DNA of 64,000 nt from Brotonthovivens ammoniilytica (GCF_025566885.1 NZ_JAOQJQ010000001.1:248001-312000), one strand, 5' to 3'. Positions 33,596 to 43,612 are shown, counted from the first letter of the stretch. Numbers and translations: made by a program. The notes: generated by a model not told the origin, from the letters alone.

Positions 33596-34504
33596 ATGGA
33601 ACAGATGATTCAACTATTTCCCCTTCATCTCAGGAAGGAAATCAATGACAGCCGGATTTTTGAAAAAGAGATAGAAGAAATCAGAATACGGGTGGCTCAG
33701 CCCCTGATTGTTATAACAGGAAAAGGGGAATATAAAATCCCCGGATTGGAAAATTACCGTATGACAAAGGAAGATTTAAGCCAGATGGTCTCCTATATTT
33801 CCCAGTGTTCTATTTATGCTTTTGATGATGAAATACAGAAAGGATTTCTGACGCTTCAGGGAGGACACCGGGTGGGAATAGCTGGACAGGTTGTGCCAGA
33901 GGGTAAAGGTGTGCGGACCATAAGACCGATTACCTATCTTAATATCCGGATTGCCCATCAGGTATACGGATGTGCCCGAGATTTAGTCAGCTGGCTTCAG
34001 AGCGAGGGGCGATTTAAGAATACCTTGATCTTGTCTCCTCCGGGAGGGGGGAAAACAACGATGCTAAGAGATCTGGTACGGATTCTTTCTGATGGGGACA
34101 GGCGTTACCCAGGGATGAAGGTAGGGATTGTAGATGAACGTTCTGAGATTGCCGGCTGCAGAAACGGCGTTCCACAGAATGATGTTGGAATCCGGACGGA
34201 TGTGCTGGACGGCTGTCCAAAGGCGGAGGGAATGATGATGCTGGTGCGCTCCATGTCACCGGAGATTCTGGCAGTTGATGAAATCGGTACGAAAGAAGAT
34301 TTTGAGGCGGTAACGTATGCCTTAAACTGTGGATGTGCGGTATTTGCAACGATGCACTGCTCTACGATACAGGAACTGATGGACAAACCATTTTGGAAGG
34401 ATCCTGTCAACAGACAGCTGTTTTCTAGGTATGTGCTGTTAAAAAATCTCCGGGGAAACCGGACGTTTCAAGTATACGACGAGGGGATGGTGCAGTTATG
34501 TTAA
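33596..34504 (+). CDS. spoIIIAA: stage III sporulation protein AA
   Basis: A 302-residue AAA/secretion-type ATPase. Walker A is SPPGGGKTTMLRDL and the Walker B region is ILAVDEIGTKEDFEAV. It is the cytoplasmic ATPase of the SpoIIIA-SpoIIQ channel that links the mother cell and forespore. The open frame begins at 33554, but ATG 33596, after GGGAGG, is the better start. It overlaps spoIIIAB by 7 bases and opens the eight-gene operon. Confidence 0.96.
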   Translation: MEQMIQLFPLHLRKEINDSRIFEKEIEEIRIRVAQPLIVITGKGEYKIPGLENYRMTKEDLSQMVSYISQCSIYAFDDEIQKGFLTLQGGHRVGIAGQVVPEGKGVRTIRPITYLNIRIAHQVYGCARDLVSWLQSEGRFKNTLILSPPGGGKTTMLRDLVRILSDGDRRYPGMKVGIVDERSEIAGCRNGVPQNDVGIRTDVLDGCPKAEGMMMLVRSMSPEILAVDEIGTKEDFEAVTYALNCGCAVFATMHCSTIQELMDKPFWKDPVNRQLFSRYVLLKNLRGNRTFQVYDEGMVQLC

Positions 34505-35016
34505 AAATTGCCGGGATTGTTCTGGTGCTGGCTGCTGCATGGGGATACGGCAGCGGGCTTGTGGCACAGCTTGTAAGACACAGAGATAATCTGTTTGCCT
34601 GCAAAGAAATGACAGAACTTCTGATCGGAGAGATTCGTTACGGGAAAACCCCCCTTCAGGATGCGTTTTCTTTGATTGCTGCCCGTCTGAAAGAGCCCCT
34701 GTCCGGCATTTTAAAAAGTATTTCCAAAGAGATCTGTCAGAATAATTATAAAAGCCTGGAAGTGGTCTGGGAGAATAAGTTTCAGGCTGCGCAGAAGGAA
34801 CTTTATTTTACAGCAGAGGAGATGGAGGTAGTAAAAGGGATTGGAAAAAATCTCGGATATCTGGATGTACAGATGCAGGTACAGCATCTGACACTGTATC
34901 AAAAACAGATGGCGGGATTTCTGGAACAGACAGAGAAAACAGAAAAAGAAAAGAAAAAATTGTACCGCAGCTTAAGTATGATGGCAGGTGCAATGGTAGT
35001 ATTATTACTGGTTTAA
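34498..35016 (+). CDS. spoIIIAB: stage III sporulation protein AB
   Basis: A 172-residue protein with an N-terminal membrane segment (residues 3-22), a helical cytoplasmic body (FACKEMTELLIGEIRYGKTPLQDAF) and a C-terminal membrane segment. This is the GspF-like subunit of the SpoIIIA channel. Confidence 0.95.
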   Translation: MLKIAGIVLVLAAAWGYGSGLVAQLVRHRDNLFACKEMTELLIGEIRYGKTPLQDAFSLIAARLKEPLSGILKSISKEICQNNYKSLEVVWENKFQAAQKELYFTAEEMEVVKGIGKNLGYLDVQMQVQHLTLYQKQMAGFLEQTEKTEKEKKKLYRSLSMMAGAMVVLLLV

Positions 35017-35029
35017 AACGGGAGGAACT

Positions 35030-35224
35030 ATGGGTGTCAATCTGATATTTAAAATAGCGGCGGTGGGAATCCTGGTAACTGTTATTGGACAGGTACTAAA
35101 ACACAGCGGAAGAGAAGAACATGCTTTTTTGGTAAGTCTTGCGGGACTGTTAATTGTTCTTTTCTGGATTGTGCCGTACATATATGATTTGTTTTCGAAT
35201 ATCCGGGATCTGTTTTCGCTGTAG
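35030..35224 (+). CDS. spoIIIAC: stage III sporulation protein AC
   Basis: A 64-residue protein with two membrane helices (VNLIFKIAAVGILVTVIGQVL and FLVSLAGLLIVLFWIVPYI, in parts). Size and position match SpoIIIAC. It has GGGAGG before the ATG. Confidence 0.95.
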   Translation: MGVNLIFKIAAVGILVTVIGQVLKHSGREEHAFLVSLAGLLIVLFWIVPYIYDLFSNIRDLFSL

Positions 35225-35235
35225 AGGGAAGTAAT

Positions 35236-35622
35236 ATGAGTGTAATAAAAGTTGCGATGATAGGCGTCTGCGGAGTATTGCTGGCGGTATTTTTAAAGCA
35301 GCAGAAAAATGAGTATGCACTGTATATCAGTATGGGAGCGGCTGTGCTGATTTTACTGCTGGCAGTAAACAGACTGGGGATAGTTATGGAATCCATTGAA
35401 AAAATTCAGTCGGTGATTAAAATTGACAGCAGTTACGTAAAGGTGCTTGTTAAGATGATTGGAATTACTTATGTGGCAGAATTTGCGTCGGGGCTGTGCA
35501 AGGATGCAGGATATGCTTCTGTAGGGGCGCAGATAGAGATGTTTGGAAAATTTTCCATTATGGCAGTCAGTATGCCGGTTCTGCTGGCTCTCATAGAAAC
35601 CGTTGAAGGGTTTTTAACATGA
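35236..35622 (+). CDS. spoIIIAD: stage III sporulation protein AD
   Basis: A 128-residue protein with about four hydrophobic segments, ending KFSIMAVSMPVLLALIETV. It matches SpoIIIAD in size and order and overlaps spoIIIAE by four bases. Confidence 0.95.
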   Translation: MSVIKVAMIGVCGVLLAVFLKQQKNEYALYISMGAAVLILLLAVNRLGIVMESIEKIQSVIKIDSSYVKVLVKMIGITYVAEFASGLCKDAGYASVGAQIEMFGKFSIMAVSMPVLLALIETVEGFLT

Positions 35623-36806
35623 AAAAAAAGATCGTAAATGGAATCTTTCTTGTTTTTTTACTAACGGCAGTTTTTCAGTTTTCGGTGCGGGCGGCGGATC
35701 TTTCGAATGGGGATACTGCTGGGCCGGTGATATCCGAAGAGACAGATGGCAGCAATCAGGTAGATGAGTCTATGCTTAATGGAATTGATTTTACCGATAT
35801 TGATAATTTTCTGAATGAAACAAAAGAAACAGACGGCATTACTTTTCGTCAGCTTGTGGAGACCATTATTTCTCAGGATGGACAGGTTGATAAAAAATGG
35901 GTGTTTACACAGATCTGGAATCTGATTGCTAAAGAGCTTGTGGAGAGCAAAAGTATTTTTGCCCAGCTTTTGATTATGTGCGTGGCCTTTGCGGTTCTGC
36001 ACAATTTTGCCAATGTGTTTGAAAACAGTCAGATTCATACCACCTGTTTTTATATGTTCTATATGGCATTGATTACACTTTTAATGAGATCCTATCTGCT
36101 GACCCATCAGATACTCACAGAGGTGCTGGGCAGTCTGGTGGACTTTATGCAGGCAGTGATACCGGCTTTCTGTATGGCCCTGATGTTTTCTTCTGCGGCC
36201 TCAACGGCAGCTGTTTTTTATCAGATTATTGTGGCGGTTATTTATCTTATTGAACGGATTTTACTGTATGTGATTGTTCCGGGAATCCATATTTATGTAG
36301 TGCTGCAGATGCTCAACCATATGACCGGAGAGGCAATGATTTCCAGAATTACAGGTCTGTTAAAAAAGTTTATTACCTGGGGACTTAAAATTATGGTGGC
36401 GGCTATTACAGGGATGAATATTATTCAGAGTCTGATTGCACCTGCTCTTGACGGGCTGAAAAATACGGCCATCACCAAAACGCTGAATATGATACCGGGA
36501 CTTGGAGGTTCCGCAAATGCAGTTACCAGTATGTTTTTAGGGTCGGCGGTTGTGATTAAAAATGGAATCGGAGTGGCCGCTTTAATTATTTTGCTTGTAT
36601 TATGCCTAGGGCCGCTGTTTAAAATGGGAGTTCTGACGTTTTTATATAAAGTGACCGGAGCTGTTGTACAGCCTATTTCGGACAGCAGGGTGTGCGGATG
36701 TATCAGCAGTGTAGGAGAGGGCGCTTCTCTTTTGCTGAAAGTACTTCTGGCAGCTATGATGATGTTTATGGTGACAATTGCAATTATAACGGCCGCGGTG
36801 CGGTAA
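35619..36806 (+). CDS. spoIIIAE: stage III sporulation protein AE
   Basis: A 395-residue polytopic protein with a cleavable-looking N-terminal signal, an extracytoplasmic acidic segment (to about residue 115) and seven or so membrane helices (from LLIMCVAFAVLHNFANVFENS on). This is the large membrane subunit of the SpoIIIA channel. Confidence 0.95.
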   Translation: MKKKIVNGIFLVFLLTAVFQFSVRAADLSNGDTAGPVISEETDGSNQVDESMLNGIDFTDIDNFLNETKETDGITFRQLVETIISQDGQVDKKWVFTQIWNLIAKELVESKSIFAQLLIMCVAFAVLHNFANVFENSQIHTTCFYMFYMALITLLMRSYLLTHQILTEVLGSLVDFMQAVIPAFCMALMFSSAASTAAVFYQIIVAVIYLIERILLYVIVPGIHIYVVLQMLNHMTGEAMISRITGLLKKFITWGLKIMVAAITGMNIIQSLIAPALDGLKNTAITKTLNMIPGLGGSANAVTSMFLGSAVVIKNGIGVAALIILLVLCLGPLFKMGVLTFLYKVTGAVVQPISDSRVCGCISSVGEGASLLLKVLLAAMMMFMVTIAIITAAVR

Positions 36807-36828
36807 TGAAAGAAAGGCGGAAGAGCAG

Positions 36829-37413
36829 ATGGATGCCATATTCGGGTGGGTGAAAACATTAATCTTTTTTTCTCTGTTTCTTACGATTTTTATGCAGCTG
36901 ATTCCGGAGAAAAAATACCGCAAATATATACGTTTTTTTGCAGGGATGATTTTTATTATTCTTGCGGTATCTCCGGTTTTTAAGTTTTTTTCTAAAGGGG
37001 ATTTGTCAGAGAATATTTTTGAGCAGTTTGCCTATCAGCAGGAAAGTGAGAAAGTCAGTCTGGATTTTGAATATATGGAGAGCCAGCAGCAGGAATATTA
37101 TCAGGAACAGGTGAAACAGGCTGCGTCTGAGCTGATAGACAAAGCGGCAGCCGAACAGGGATTTGAAATGACCGGCAGCAGCATTGAACTAAAAGAGGGC
37201 TCCGGGGAGCCGGAAAAAATAACGGTTTTTGTCAGGGAGGCAGATGAGACAAAAGAACAGGAGCGGACTGCAGTGGAAGAAATAAAAATAAAGATTGCAG
37301 ATGACGGGGGAGAAAAAAAAGAAGTATCGGCGGCCAGATCTGGGAAGCTGAAAGAAGAAATTGTATCATTGTTTGAAATTCCGGAAGATCAGATACAGAT
37401 TTTGGAGGAATAG
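36829..37413 (+). CDS. spoIIIAF: stage III sporulation protein AF
   Basis: A 194-residue protein. Two N-terminal membrane helices (residues 6-25 and 34-52) are followed by a soluble domain with the ring-building-type fold expected in SpoIIIAF. Confidence 0.93.
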   Translation: MDAIFGWVKTLIFFSLFLTIFMQLIPEKKYRKYIRFFAGMIFIILAVSPVFKFFSKGDLSENIFEQFAYQQESEKVSLDFEYMESQQQEYYQEQVKQAASELIDKAAAEQGFEMTGSSIELKEGSGEPEKITVFVREADETKEQERTAVEEIKIKIADDGGEKKEVSAARSGKLKEEIVSLFEIPEDQIQILEE

Positions 37414-38016
37414 ATGGATATCAGGAAATTTATAAAAGAAAAACAATGGAAAAAGTGGAAAAAAGATCAGTGGCTGATTGTATTTCTAGCAGGGGTGCTG
37501 CTGCTTGTGATTGCCATACCGGTAAATTCAGGAAAAAAGTCGGAGAATACGAAAGATACACAGGCGGAACAGACAGTTAAGAATCAAAAGAGTGAAAATC
37601 AGAGTGATTCTGATTATGAGGGGCAGCTAGAAAAGAAGCTGGAACAGGTTTTAAAGCAGATGGATGGAGCAGGACAGGTTCAGGTAATGATAACCCTGAA
37701 AGATACCGGAGAATCTGTGGTGGAAAAAGATATTAATACCACAGGAAATACCACAGAAGAGAGCGACAGCCAGGGAGGCACCAGAAAAACTGTGGAAAAT
37801 CAGCAGGAAGAAAGTACTGTATACCAGGATGGCACACAAGATGGTTCACCCTTTATATCGAAGGAAACCATGCCCCAAATTGAAGGCGTCCTTGTTGTGG
37901 CTCAGGGGGGAGGAGATACTGTAACGGCAAAAAATATTTCTGAAGCAGTAGAGGCATTATTTGGAATTGAAGCTCATAAAATTAAGGTAGTAAAGATGAA
38001 CATGCAGGAGGGGTAA
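37414..38016 (+). CDS. spoIIIAG: stage III sporulation protein AG
   Basis: A 200-residue protein with one membrane helix (about residues 22-40) and an extracytoplasmic ring-forming domain (LEKKLEQVLKQMDGAGQVQVMITL) interrupted by a Thr/Ser/Glu/Gln-rich insertion near residues 108-140. It starts on the base after the spoIIIAF stop, with GGAGG inside the end of that gene. Confidence 0.95.
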   Translation: MDIRKFIKEKQWKKWKKDQWLIVFLAGVLLLVIAIPVNSGKKSENTKDTQAEQTVKNQKSENQSDSDYEGQLEKKLEQVLKQMDGAGQVQVMITLKDTGESVVEKDINTTGNTTEESDSQGGTRKTVENQQEESTVYQDGTQDGSPFISKETMPQIEGVLVVAQGGGDTVTAKNISEAVEALFGIEAHKIKVVKMNMQEG

Positions 38017-38018
38017 TC

Positions 38019-38735
38019 GTGAAAAAAATATTTCGTAAAAATCAGGTAATTATAACAGCACTGGCATTGATGATTGCAGTAGCCGGATACATAAGTTATA
38101 CACAGTCTAATGACTCGGATAAAGATGTAGTAAAAACAAAGACAGATCAGACGGCGTCGGCTAATACAACCTATGATATCTCAGATGAGGATCTGGCTGC
38201 CGATGTATTTACAGATACAGAAGATAACAGTAAGAGTGATGCAAAGGATACAAAGACAGATGATAAGGATACAAAAACGGATGATACAAAAGATACGAAA
38301 GAGACATCCTCTGACAGTACAAAAACAGACAGTAAGAGTGAAAATCCCGGGGAGACAGTGCTTACAAATGCAGATGCTAAATCTGTAGATTTTGCCTCAG
38401 AGATGAAGCTGAACCGGGAGCAGATGCGGTCTAAAAATAAAGAAGATCTCATGGAGATTATCAATAATAATTCGATTACCGAGGCACAAAAACAAAATGC
38501 CATTGATAAAATGGTGGAGATGACCAATATTGCAGAGCGGGAAAACGCAGCAGAAATATTGCTGGAAGCCAAGGGATTCACAGATGTGGTAGTGAGTATT
38601 ACAGATGATGGTGCTGATGTAGTATTAAATATGGGAGATGTTACAGATGCAAAACGGGCTCAGATTGAGGATATTATGAAAAGAAAAACAGGTGTGTCTG
38701 CAGAAAATATTGTAATCACTCCCATTTCTGAGTAG
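38019..38735 (+). CDS. spoIIIAH: stage III sporulation protein AH
   Basis: A 238-residue protein from a GTG start after AGGAGGGG. One membrane helix (residues 8-27) precedes a low-complexity Asp/Lys/Thr linker (residues 60-115, KDTKTDDKDTKTDD-like), then the YscJ/FliF-like ring domain (TNIAERENAAEILLEAKGFTD). It binds SpoIIQ across the intermembrane space. The linker is longer and more repetitive than in Bacillus. Confidence 0.95.
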   Translation: MKKIFRKNQVIITALALMIAVAGYISYTQSNDSDKDVVKTKTDQTASANTTYDISDEDLAADVFTDTEDNSKSDAKDTKTDDKDTKTDDTKDTKETSSDSTKTDSKSENPGETVLTNADAKSVDFASEMKLNREQMRSKNKEDLMEIINNNSITEAQKQNAIDKMVEMTNIAERENAAEILLEAKGFTDVVVSITDDGADVVLNMGDVTDAKRAQIEDIMKRKTGVSAENIVITPISE

Positions 38736-38795
38736 AATATAAATACACAGATTGGCAGAAGATAACTGCATAGCAAAAGAAAGAAGGAAACACAG

Positions 38796-39968
38796 ATGAA
38801 ACGCATATTTTTAATTGTACTAGATAGTGTGGGAATTGGAGAAATGCCGGATGCAGATCAATATAATGATGCAGGAAGCAATACCTTAAAAGCTGCTTCT
38901 GAAAGTCCGTATTTTTCCATGGAGCATATGCGGAAACTGGGCTGTTTTAATATAGATGGCGTGCAGATTGGAGAAAAAGAGGGGCAGCCGGAAGGCTCTT
39001 ATGCCAGAATGACAGAACGTTCCAGGGGAAAGGATACCACCATTGGCCACTGGGAAATTGCGGGAATCGTTTCAGAAAAACCTCTGCCTGTTTATCCCCA
39101 GGGTTTTCCGGATGAAATCCTCAGAGCCTTCTCGCAGAAAACCGGGCGGGGCATTCTCTGCAACAGGCCATATTCCGGAACGGAGGTAATCCGTGATTAC
39201 GGAGAGGAGCATATGAAAACCGGAAAGCTGATTGTATATACGTCAGCGGATTCTGTATTCCAGATTGCCGCCCACGAGGATGTCATACCCGTTAAGACCC
39301 TGTACGAGTACTGCGGGATGGCAAGAGAACTGTTAAGCGGGGAGCATAATGTTGGCAGGGTTATTGCAAGACCTTTTACCGGTGAACCGGGCAGTTTTGT
39401 AAGAACCGCCAGACGCCATGACTTTTCTGTAAAGCCCCCAAAGACAACCATGCTGGATCAGTTAAAAGAGAGCGGATATCAGGTGCTGGCAGTGGGAAAA
39501 ATCAATGATATTTTTGCCGGAGAGGGAATTACAGAGTTTGTGCGGACCGAAAATAATGCGGACGGCATTGACAAAATGCTTGCGTATATGGAGCGGGAGT
39601 TTGAAGGGCTGTGCTTTGTGAATCTTGTGGATTATGATATGCTGTACGGCCACCGCAATGATGTGGACGGATATGCAAAAGCTCTGACTTATTTTGACAG
39701 CCGTCTGCCGGAAATATTAGATCAATTAAAGGAAGAGGATATTCTGATGATTACGGCAGACCACGGCTGTGATCCAAGTACGCCCTCTACAGATCATTCC
39801 AGAGAGTACACACCTTTTGTTATTTATGGAAAACCGGTAAAAGGGGGAGTAAATTTAAAAACAAGAGAAAGCTTTGCGGATATCGGGGCCTCGGTCCTTG
39901 ATTATTTTCGGATTAAGCCCAAAATCAGCGGAAAGAGTATGCTTGACAACGGATTGCTGCTCCTTTAA
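38796..39968 (+). CDS. deoB: phosphopentomutase
   Basis: A 390-residue alkaline-phosphatase-superfamily enzyme. Metal and nucleophile motifs are LIVLDSVGIGEMPDA, GKDTTIGHWEI and ITADHGCDPSTPSTDHSREY. It interconverts ribose-1- and ribose-5-phosphate, the step after purine nucleoside phosphorylase. In many Firmicutes deoB lies next to PNP and xerD; here the three are spread over the window. Confidence 0.96.
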   Translation: MKRIFLIVLDSVGIGEMPDADQYNDAGSNTLKAASESPYFSMEHMRKLGCFNIDGVQIGEKEGQPEGSYARMTERSRGKDTTIGHWEIAGIVSEKPLPVYPQGFPDEILRAFSQKTGRGILCNRPYSGTEVIRDYGEEHMKTGKLIVYTSADSVFQIAAHEDVIPVKTLYEYCGMARELLSGEHNVGRVIARPFTGEPGSFVRTARRHDFSVKPPKTTMLDQLKESGYQVLAVGKINDIFAGEGITEFVRTENNADGIDKMLAYMEREFEGLCFVNLVDYDMLYGHRNDVDGYAKALTYFDSRLPEILDQLKEEDILMITADHGCDPSTPSTDHSREYTPFVIYGKPVKGGVNLKTRESFADIGASVLDYFRIKPKISGKSMLDNGLLLL

Positions 39969-40024
39969 AATTAAAGTTTGTGAATGATCAGAAATAGAAA
40001 TCATAAACAGTTGGAGGAAGCATT

Positions 40025-41614
40025 TTGGCTGATTTAAGGAAAGAAATAGAAAAACGAAGAACCTTTGCGATTATTTCCCATCCGGATGCAGGAAAAACAA
40101 CCCTGACAGAAAAGTTTCTGCTTTATGGCGGAGCTATTAATCTGGCTGGTTCCGTAAAAGGAAAAGCGACGGCACGGCATGCGGTATCAGACTGGATGGA
40201 AATTGAAAAACAGAGAGGTATTTCAGTAACTTCATCGGTGCTGCAGTTTAATTATGACGGCTATTGTATTAATATTCTGGATACGCCGGGGCATCAGGAC
40301 TTCTCAGAAGATACCTACCGTACGCTGATGGCGGCAGATTCTGCTGTTATGGTAATTGACGGCTCTAAGGGTGTAGAGGCTCAGACAAGAAAGCTGTTTA
40401 AGGTATGTGTTATGCGTCACATCCCCATTTTTACATTTATTAATAAAATGGACCGGGATGCCAACGATACCTTTGATCTTCTGGATGAAATTGAAAAAGA
40501 GCTTGGAATTGCCACCTGTCCGGTAAACTGGCCCATTGGATCCGGTAAGAATTTTAAAGGGGTCTATGATAGAAATACAAAAAAAGTAATGACTTTTTCC
40601 GACACTCTGAAAGGAACAAAAGAGGGTGTTGAAACGGAATATGAGATTGACGATCCAAGGCTTTGTGAAGTCATTGGCGATGAAAAAAAAGATCTGCTGA
40701 TGGAGGAAATTGAGCTTTTAGACGGGGCCAGTGCAGAGTTTGATATGGAGCTGGTATCCAAAGGAGAGCTCTCTCCGGTGTTTTTCGGGTCGGCTCTGAC
40801 AAATTTCGGAGTGGAGACATTTTTACAGCATTTTCTTCAGATGACCACATCTCCGCTGCCCCGCAATGCGGATATTGGCCAGATAGATCCTTTTTCAGAA
40901 GATTTCAGCGCATTTGTGTTTAAAATACAGGCCAACATGAACAAGGCCCATCGCGACAGAATCGCATTTATGCGTATCTGTTCCGGTAAGTTTACTGCGG
41001 GGATGGAAGTGACCCATATTCAGGGAGGCAGGAAGATGAAGCTCTCTCAGCCCCAGCAGATGATGGCACAGGAACGTAAAATTGTGGAGGAAGCCTATGC
41101 CGGGGATATTATCGGTGTGTTTGATCCCGGGATTTTTTCCATTGGAGATACCATAAGCACTTCTGCGGATAAATTTGCCTTTGAGGGAATTCCCACCTTT
41201 GCGCCGGAGCATTTTGCCCGGGTACGTCAGGTAGACACCATGAAGAGGAAACAGTTTGTGAAGGGAATTACCCAGATTGCCCAGGAAGGCGCCATTCAGA
41301 TTTTCCAGGAATATAATACCGGAATGGAAGAAATCATTGTGGGTGTAGTAGGTGTTCTTCAGTTTGATGTTTTAAAATTCCGCTTGGAAAATGAATATAA
41401 TGTAGAAATCCGTCTGGATAATCTTCCATATGAGCATATCCGCTGGATTGAAAATAAAGAGATTGATCTGGACAAGCTGTCCGGAACCTCTGACATGAAA
41501 AAAATAAAAGATCTGAAGGGAAATCCGCTGCTTTTGTTTGTAAACAGCTGGAGCGTGGGTATGACCCTGGATCGAAATGAAGGTTTAATGTTATCTGAGT
41601 TTGGAAGAAATTAA
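40025..41614 (+). CDS. prfC: peptide chain release factor 3
   Basis: A 529-residue translational GTPase. G-motifs are SHPDAGKTT, the switch region RGISVTSSV, DTPGHQDF and NKMD. The C-terminal RF3 domain follows. It removes RF1/RF2 from the ribosome. Translation starts at TTG 40025, preceded by GGAGGAAG. The call RF3 over EF-G or TetM rests on length and on the KRRTFAIISHPDAGKTTLTEK start. Confidence 0.94.
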   Translation: MADLRKEIEKRRTFAIISHPDAGKTTLTEKFLLYGGAINLAGSVKGKATARHAVSDWMEIEKQRGISVTSSVLQFNYDGYCINILDTPGHQDFSEDTYRTLMAADSAVMVIDGSKGVEAQTRKLFKVCVMRHIPIFTFINKMDRDANDTFDLLDEIEKELGIATCPVNWPIGSGKNFKGVYDRNTKKVMTFSDTLKGTKEGVETEYEIDDPRLCEVIGDEKKDLLMEEIELLDGASAEFDMELVSKGELSPVFFGSALTNFGVETFLQHFLQMTTSPLPRNADIGQIDPFSEDFSAFVFKIQANMNKAHRDRIAFMRICSGKFTAGMEVTHIQGGRKMKLSQPQQMMAQERKIVEEAYAGDIIGVFDPGIFSIGDTISTSADKFAFEGIPTFAPEHFARVRQVDTMKRKQFVKGITQIAQEGAIQIFQEYNTGMEEIIVGVVGVLQFDVLKFRLENEYNVEIRLDNLPYEHIRWIENKEIDLDKLSGTSDMKKIKDLKGNPLLLFVNSWSVGMTLDRNEGLMLSEFGRN

Positions 41615-41634
41615 ATATATCAGACTTGAATGTT

Positions 41635-41669
41635 TACCGGCAGCCAGAGGTTTTGGCTGCCGGTATTTT
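41635..41669 (+). terminator. terminator of prfC
   Basis: A perfect 11-bp stem (41635-41645 with 41655-41665), 9-base loop, TTTT. A further small hairpin (TGCCGG with CCGGCA, 41721-41739) stands in the gap before the recA promoter; I see no gene in 41670-41844. Confidence 0.85.
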
Positions 41670-41844
41670 ACGTTACAGGAAAGTTTTTGCCAACGTCTTC
41701 CCTGATATATAAAAACTGCTTGCCGGAAAAGGTCCGGCAGTGTATAGTTTTCCTATCAGCGAGATGATCTTTGTGCATGTTTGCCTGGAATCTAAGGGCA
41801 TATTTCCATACCGGCCTGACAAAAAGAAAAGATAAAACTTTGAG

Positions 41845-41873
41845 TTGACTTTTTTCTGAATCTATAATATATT
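41845..41873 (+). promoter_or_regulatory. promoter of recA
   Basis: TTGACT at 41845-41850, 17 bases, TATATT at 41868-41873. The LexA box starts 13 bases downstream. Confidence 0.75.
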
Positions 41874-41886
41874 AGACATAGACAAA

Positions 41887-41900
41887 CGAACATAAGTTCG
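41887..41900. promoter_or_regulatory. LexA (SOS) box
   Basis: CGAACATAAGTTCG is a perfect match to the Gram-positive SOS operator CGAACRNRYGTTYG, with fully symmetric CGAAC/GTTCG arms. It overlaps the recA transcript start and so predicts LexA repression of recA. Confidence 0.92.
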
Positions 41901-41916
41901 TATAAGGAGATTAGAA

Positions 41917-42963
41917 ATGGCTAAAGACGATAAATTAAAAGCATTGGATGCTGCAATTTCGCAGATTGAAAAACAATATGGAAAAGGCGCTGTGATGAAG
42001 CTTGGGGATTCCGGCGCTGATATGAATGTAGAAACGGTTCCTACAGGGGCGCTGAGTCTTGACATCGCTCTGGGGCTGGGAGGTGTGCCAAGGGGCAGAA
42101 TTATAGAAGTGTACGGACCGGAGTCCAGCGGTAAGACAACCGTAGCGCTTCACATGGTTGCGGAGGTTCAGAAAAGCGGCGGAATTGCCGGATTTATTGA
42201 TGCAGAGCACGCACTGGATCCTGTTTATGCCAAGAATATCGGAGTGGATATTGACAATCTGTATATTTCACAGCCGGATAATGGAGAGCAGGCCCTGGAG
42301 ATTACAGAGACCATGGTGCGTTCCGGTGCGGTTGATATTGTAATTGTGGACTCTGTGGCGGCACTGGTGCCAAAGGCAGAGATCGACGGAGACATGGGTG
42401 ATTCTCATGTGGGACTTCAGGCCCGTCTGATGTCTCAGGCCCTGCGTAAGCTTACTGCGGTTATCAGCAAGTCCAACTGTATTGTTATTTTTATCAATCA
42501 GCTTCGTGAGAAGGTAGGGGTTATGTTTGGCAATCCGGAGACGACTACAGGAGGCCGTGCGTTAAAGTTTTATTCTTCCATCCGTCTGGATGTCAGAAGG
42601 ATCGAGGCATTGAAGCAGAGTGGTGAGATTGTGGGCAACCGTACAAGGATCAAAGTAGTAAAGAATAAAATTGCTCCGCCATTTAAGGAGGCGGAATTTG
42701 ATATCATGTTTGGCCAGGGCATTTCAAGAGAAGGAGATATTCTTGATCTAGCGGCAAATATTGGTGTTGTGAACAAATCAGGCGCATGGTATGCCTATAA
42801 TGAAGAGAAGATTGGACAGGGAAGGGAAAACGCGAAAAACTTTCTGCGTGAGAATCCTGCCATCCGGGATGAGATTGAAGTGAAAGTCCGTGGATTCTAT
42901 CACTTAAACGGAGGTGAGGAAATTCCTGAGAACGAAGAAGGGGTATCAGAGCAGGAGGTTTAA
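41917..42963 (+). CDS. recA: recombinase A
   Basis: A 348-residue RecA. Walker A is GPESSGKTT, Walker B is IVIVDSVAALVPKAEIDGD, the L2-type loop contains EKVGVMFGNPETTTGGRALKFY. It drives homologous strand exchange and LexA self-cleavage. The RBS is AAGGAG. Confidence 0.98.
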   Translation: MAKDDKLKALDAAISQIEKQYGKGAVMKLGDSGADMNVETVPTGALSLDIALGLGGVPRGRIIEVYGPESSGKTTVALHMVAEVQKSGGIAGFIDAEHALDPVYAKNIGVDIDNLYISQPDNGEQALEITETMVRSGAVDIVIVDSVAALVPKAEIDGDMGDSHVGLQARLMSQALRKLTAVISKSNCIVIFINQLREKVGVMFGNPETTTGGRALKFYSSIRLDVRRIEALKQSGEIVGNRTRIKVVKNKIAPPFKEAEFDIMFGQGISREGDILDLAANIGVVNKSGAWYAYNEEKIGQGRENAKNFLRENPAIRDEIEVKVRGFYHLNGGEEIPENEEGVSEQEV

Positions 42964-43003
42964 ATGATAGCTGCGCGGCAGATTGTTTGTGAGGCAAAGG
43001 AAG

Positions 43004-43612
43004 ATGCTGATTGAAGAGATAACTGTAATGAAAAACGGAAAAGTAAAAATCCGGCTGGAAGATCATATAGAATTCCTGCTTTATAAGTCTGAAGCAGGAA
43101 AGTTCCAGCTGAAAGCAGGGGATGAGCTGAAAGAAGAGCAGTGGCTTTACATAAAGACAGAGATACTGCAAAAGCGGGCCAAAAAACGGGCCATGCATCT
43201 TCTAGAGAAAATGGACCGTTCGGAAAAGCAGCTTCGGGATAAGCTGAAAGAAGGCATGTATCCTGCAGACGTTATGGACGCAGCTATTGATTATGTGAAA
43301 TCGTATCATTATATTGATGATGAACGGTACGCAAGAAATTTAATCCGTTATCAGCAGGAGAAAAAAAGCCGTCTTCAGATGAAAATGGATCTGCTTAAGA
43401 GAGGTATTTCTTCCGAAATCATAGACAATGCCATGGAGGAAGAATGTCAGGTTTCTTCTGAAGATCTGATTTTAAAGCTGTTAGAGAAAAAAGGATACCA
43501 GCGGGGATGCACGGATGACTCACAGCGCAGAAAAATTTATAATTTTTTACTTCGCAAAGGATTTCGCAGTGATGAAATCAGCCGATGTATGGGGCTGCAC
43601 CAATATGATTAG
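43004..43612 (+). CDS. recX: regulatory protein RecX
   Basis: A 202-residue RecX, helical-repeat protein with the usual motifs MHLLEKMDRSEKQLRDKL and YHYIDDERYARNLIRYQQEKKSR and LLRKGFRSDEI. It modulates RecA filaments and lies 40 bp after recA, as in many Firmicutes. The start is uncertain: 42983, 43004 and 43028 are all in frame, and AAAGGAAG fits 43004 best although it is close. Confidence 0.9.
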   Translation: MLIEEITVMKNGKVKIRLEDHIEFLLYKSEAGKFQLKAGDELKEEQWLYIKTEILQKRAKKRAMHLLEKMDRSEKQLRDKLKEGMYPADVMDAAIDYVKSYHYIDDERYARNLIRYQQEKKSRLQMKMDLLKRGISSEIIDNAMEEECQVSSEDLILKLLEKKGYQRGCTDDSQRRKIYNFLLRKGFRSDEISRCMGLHQYD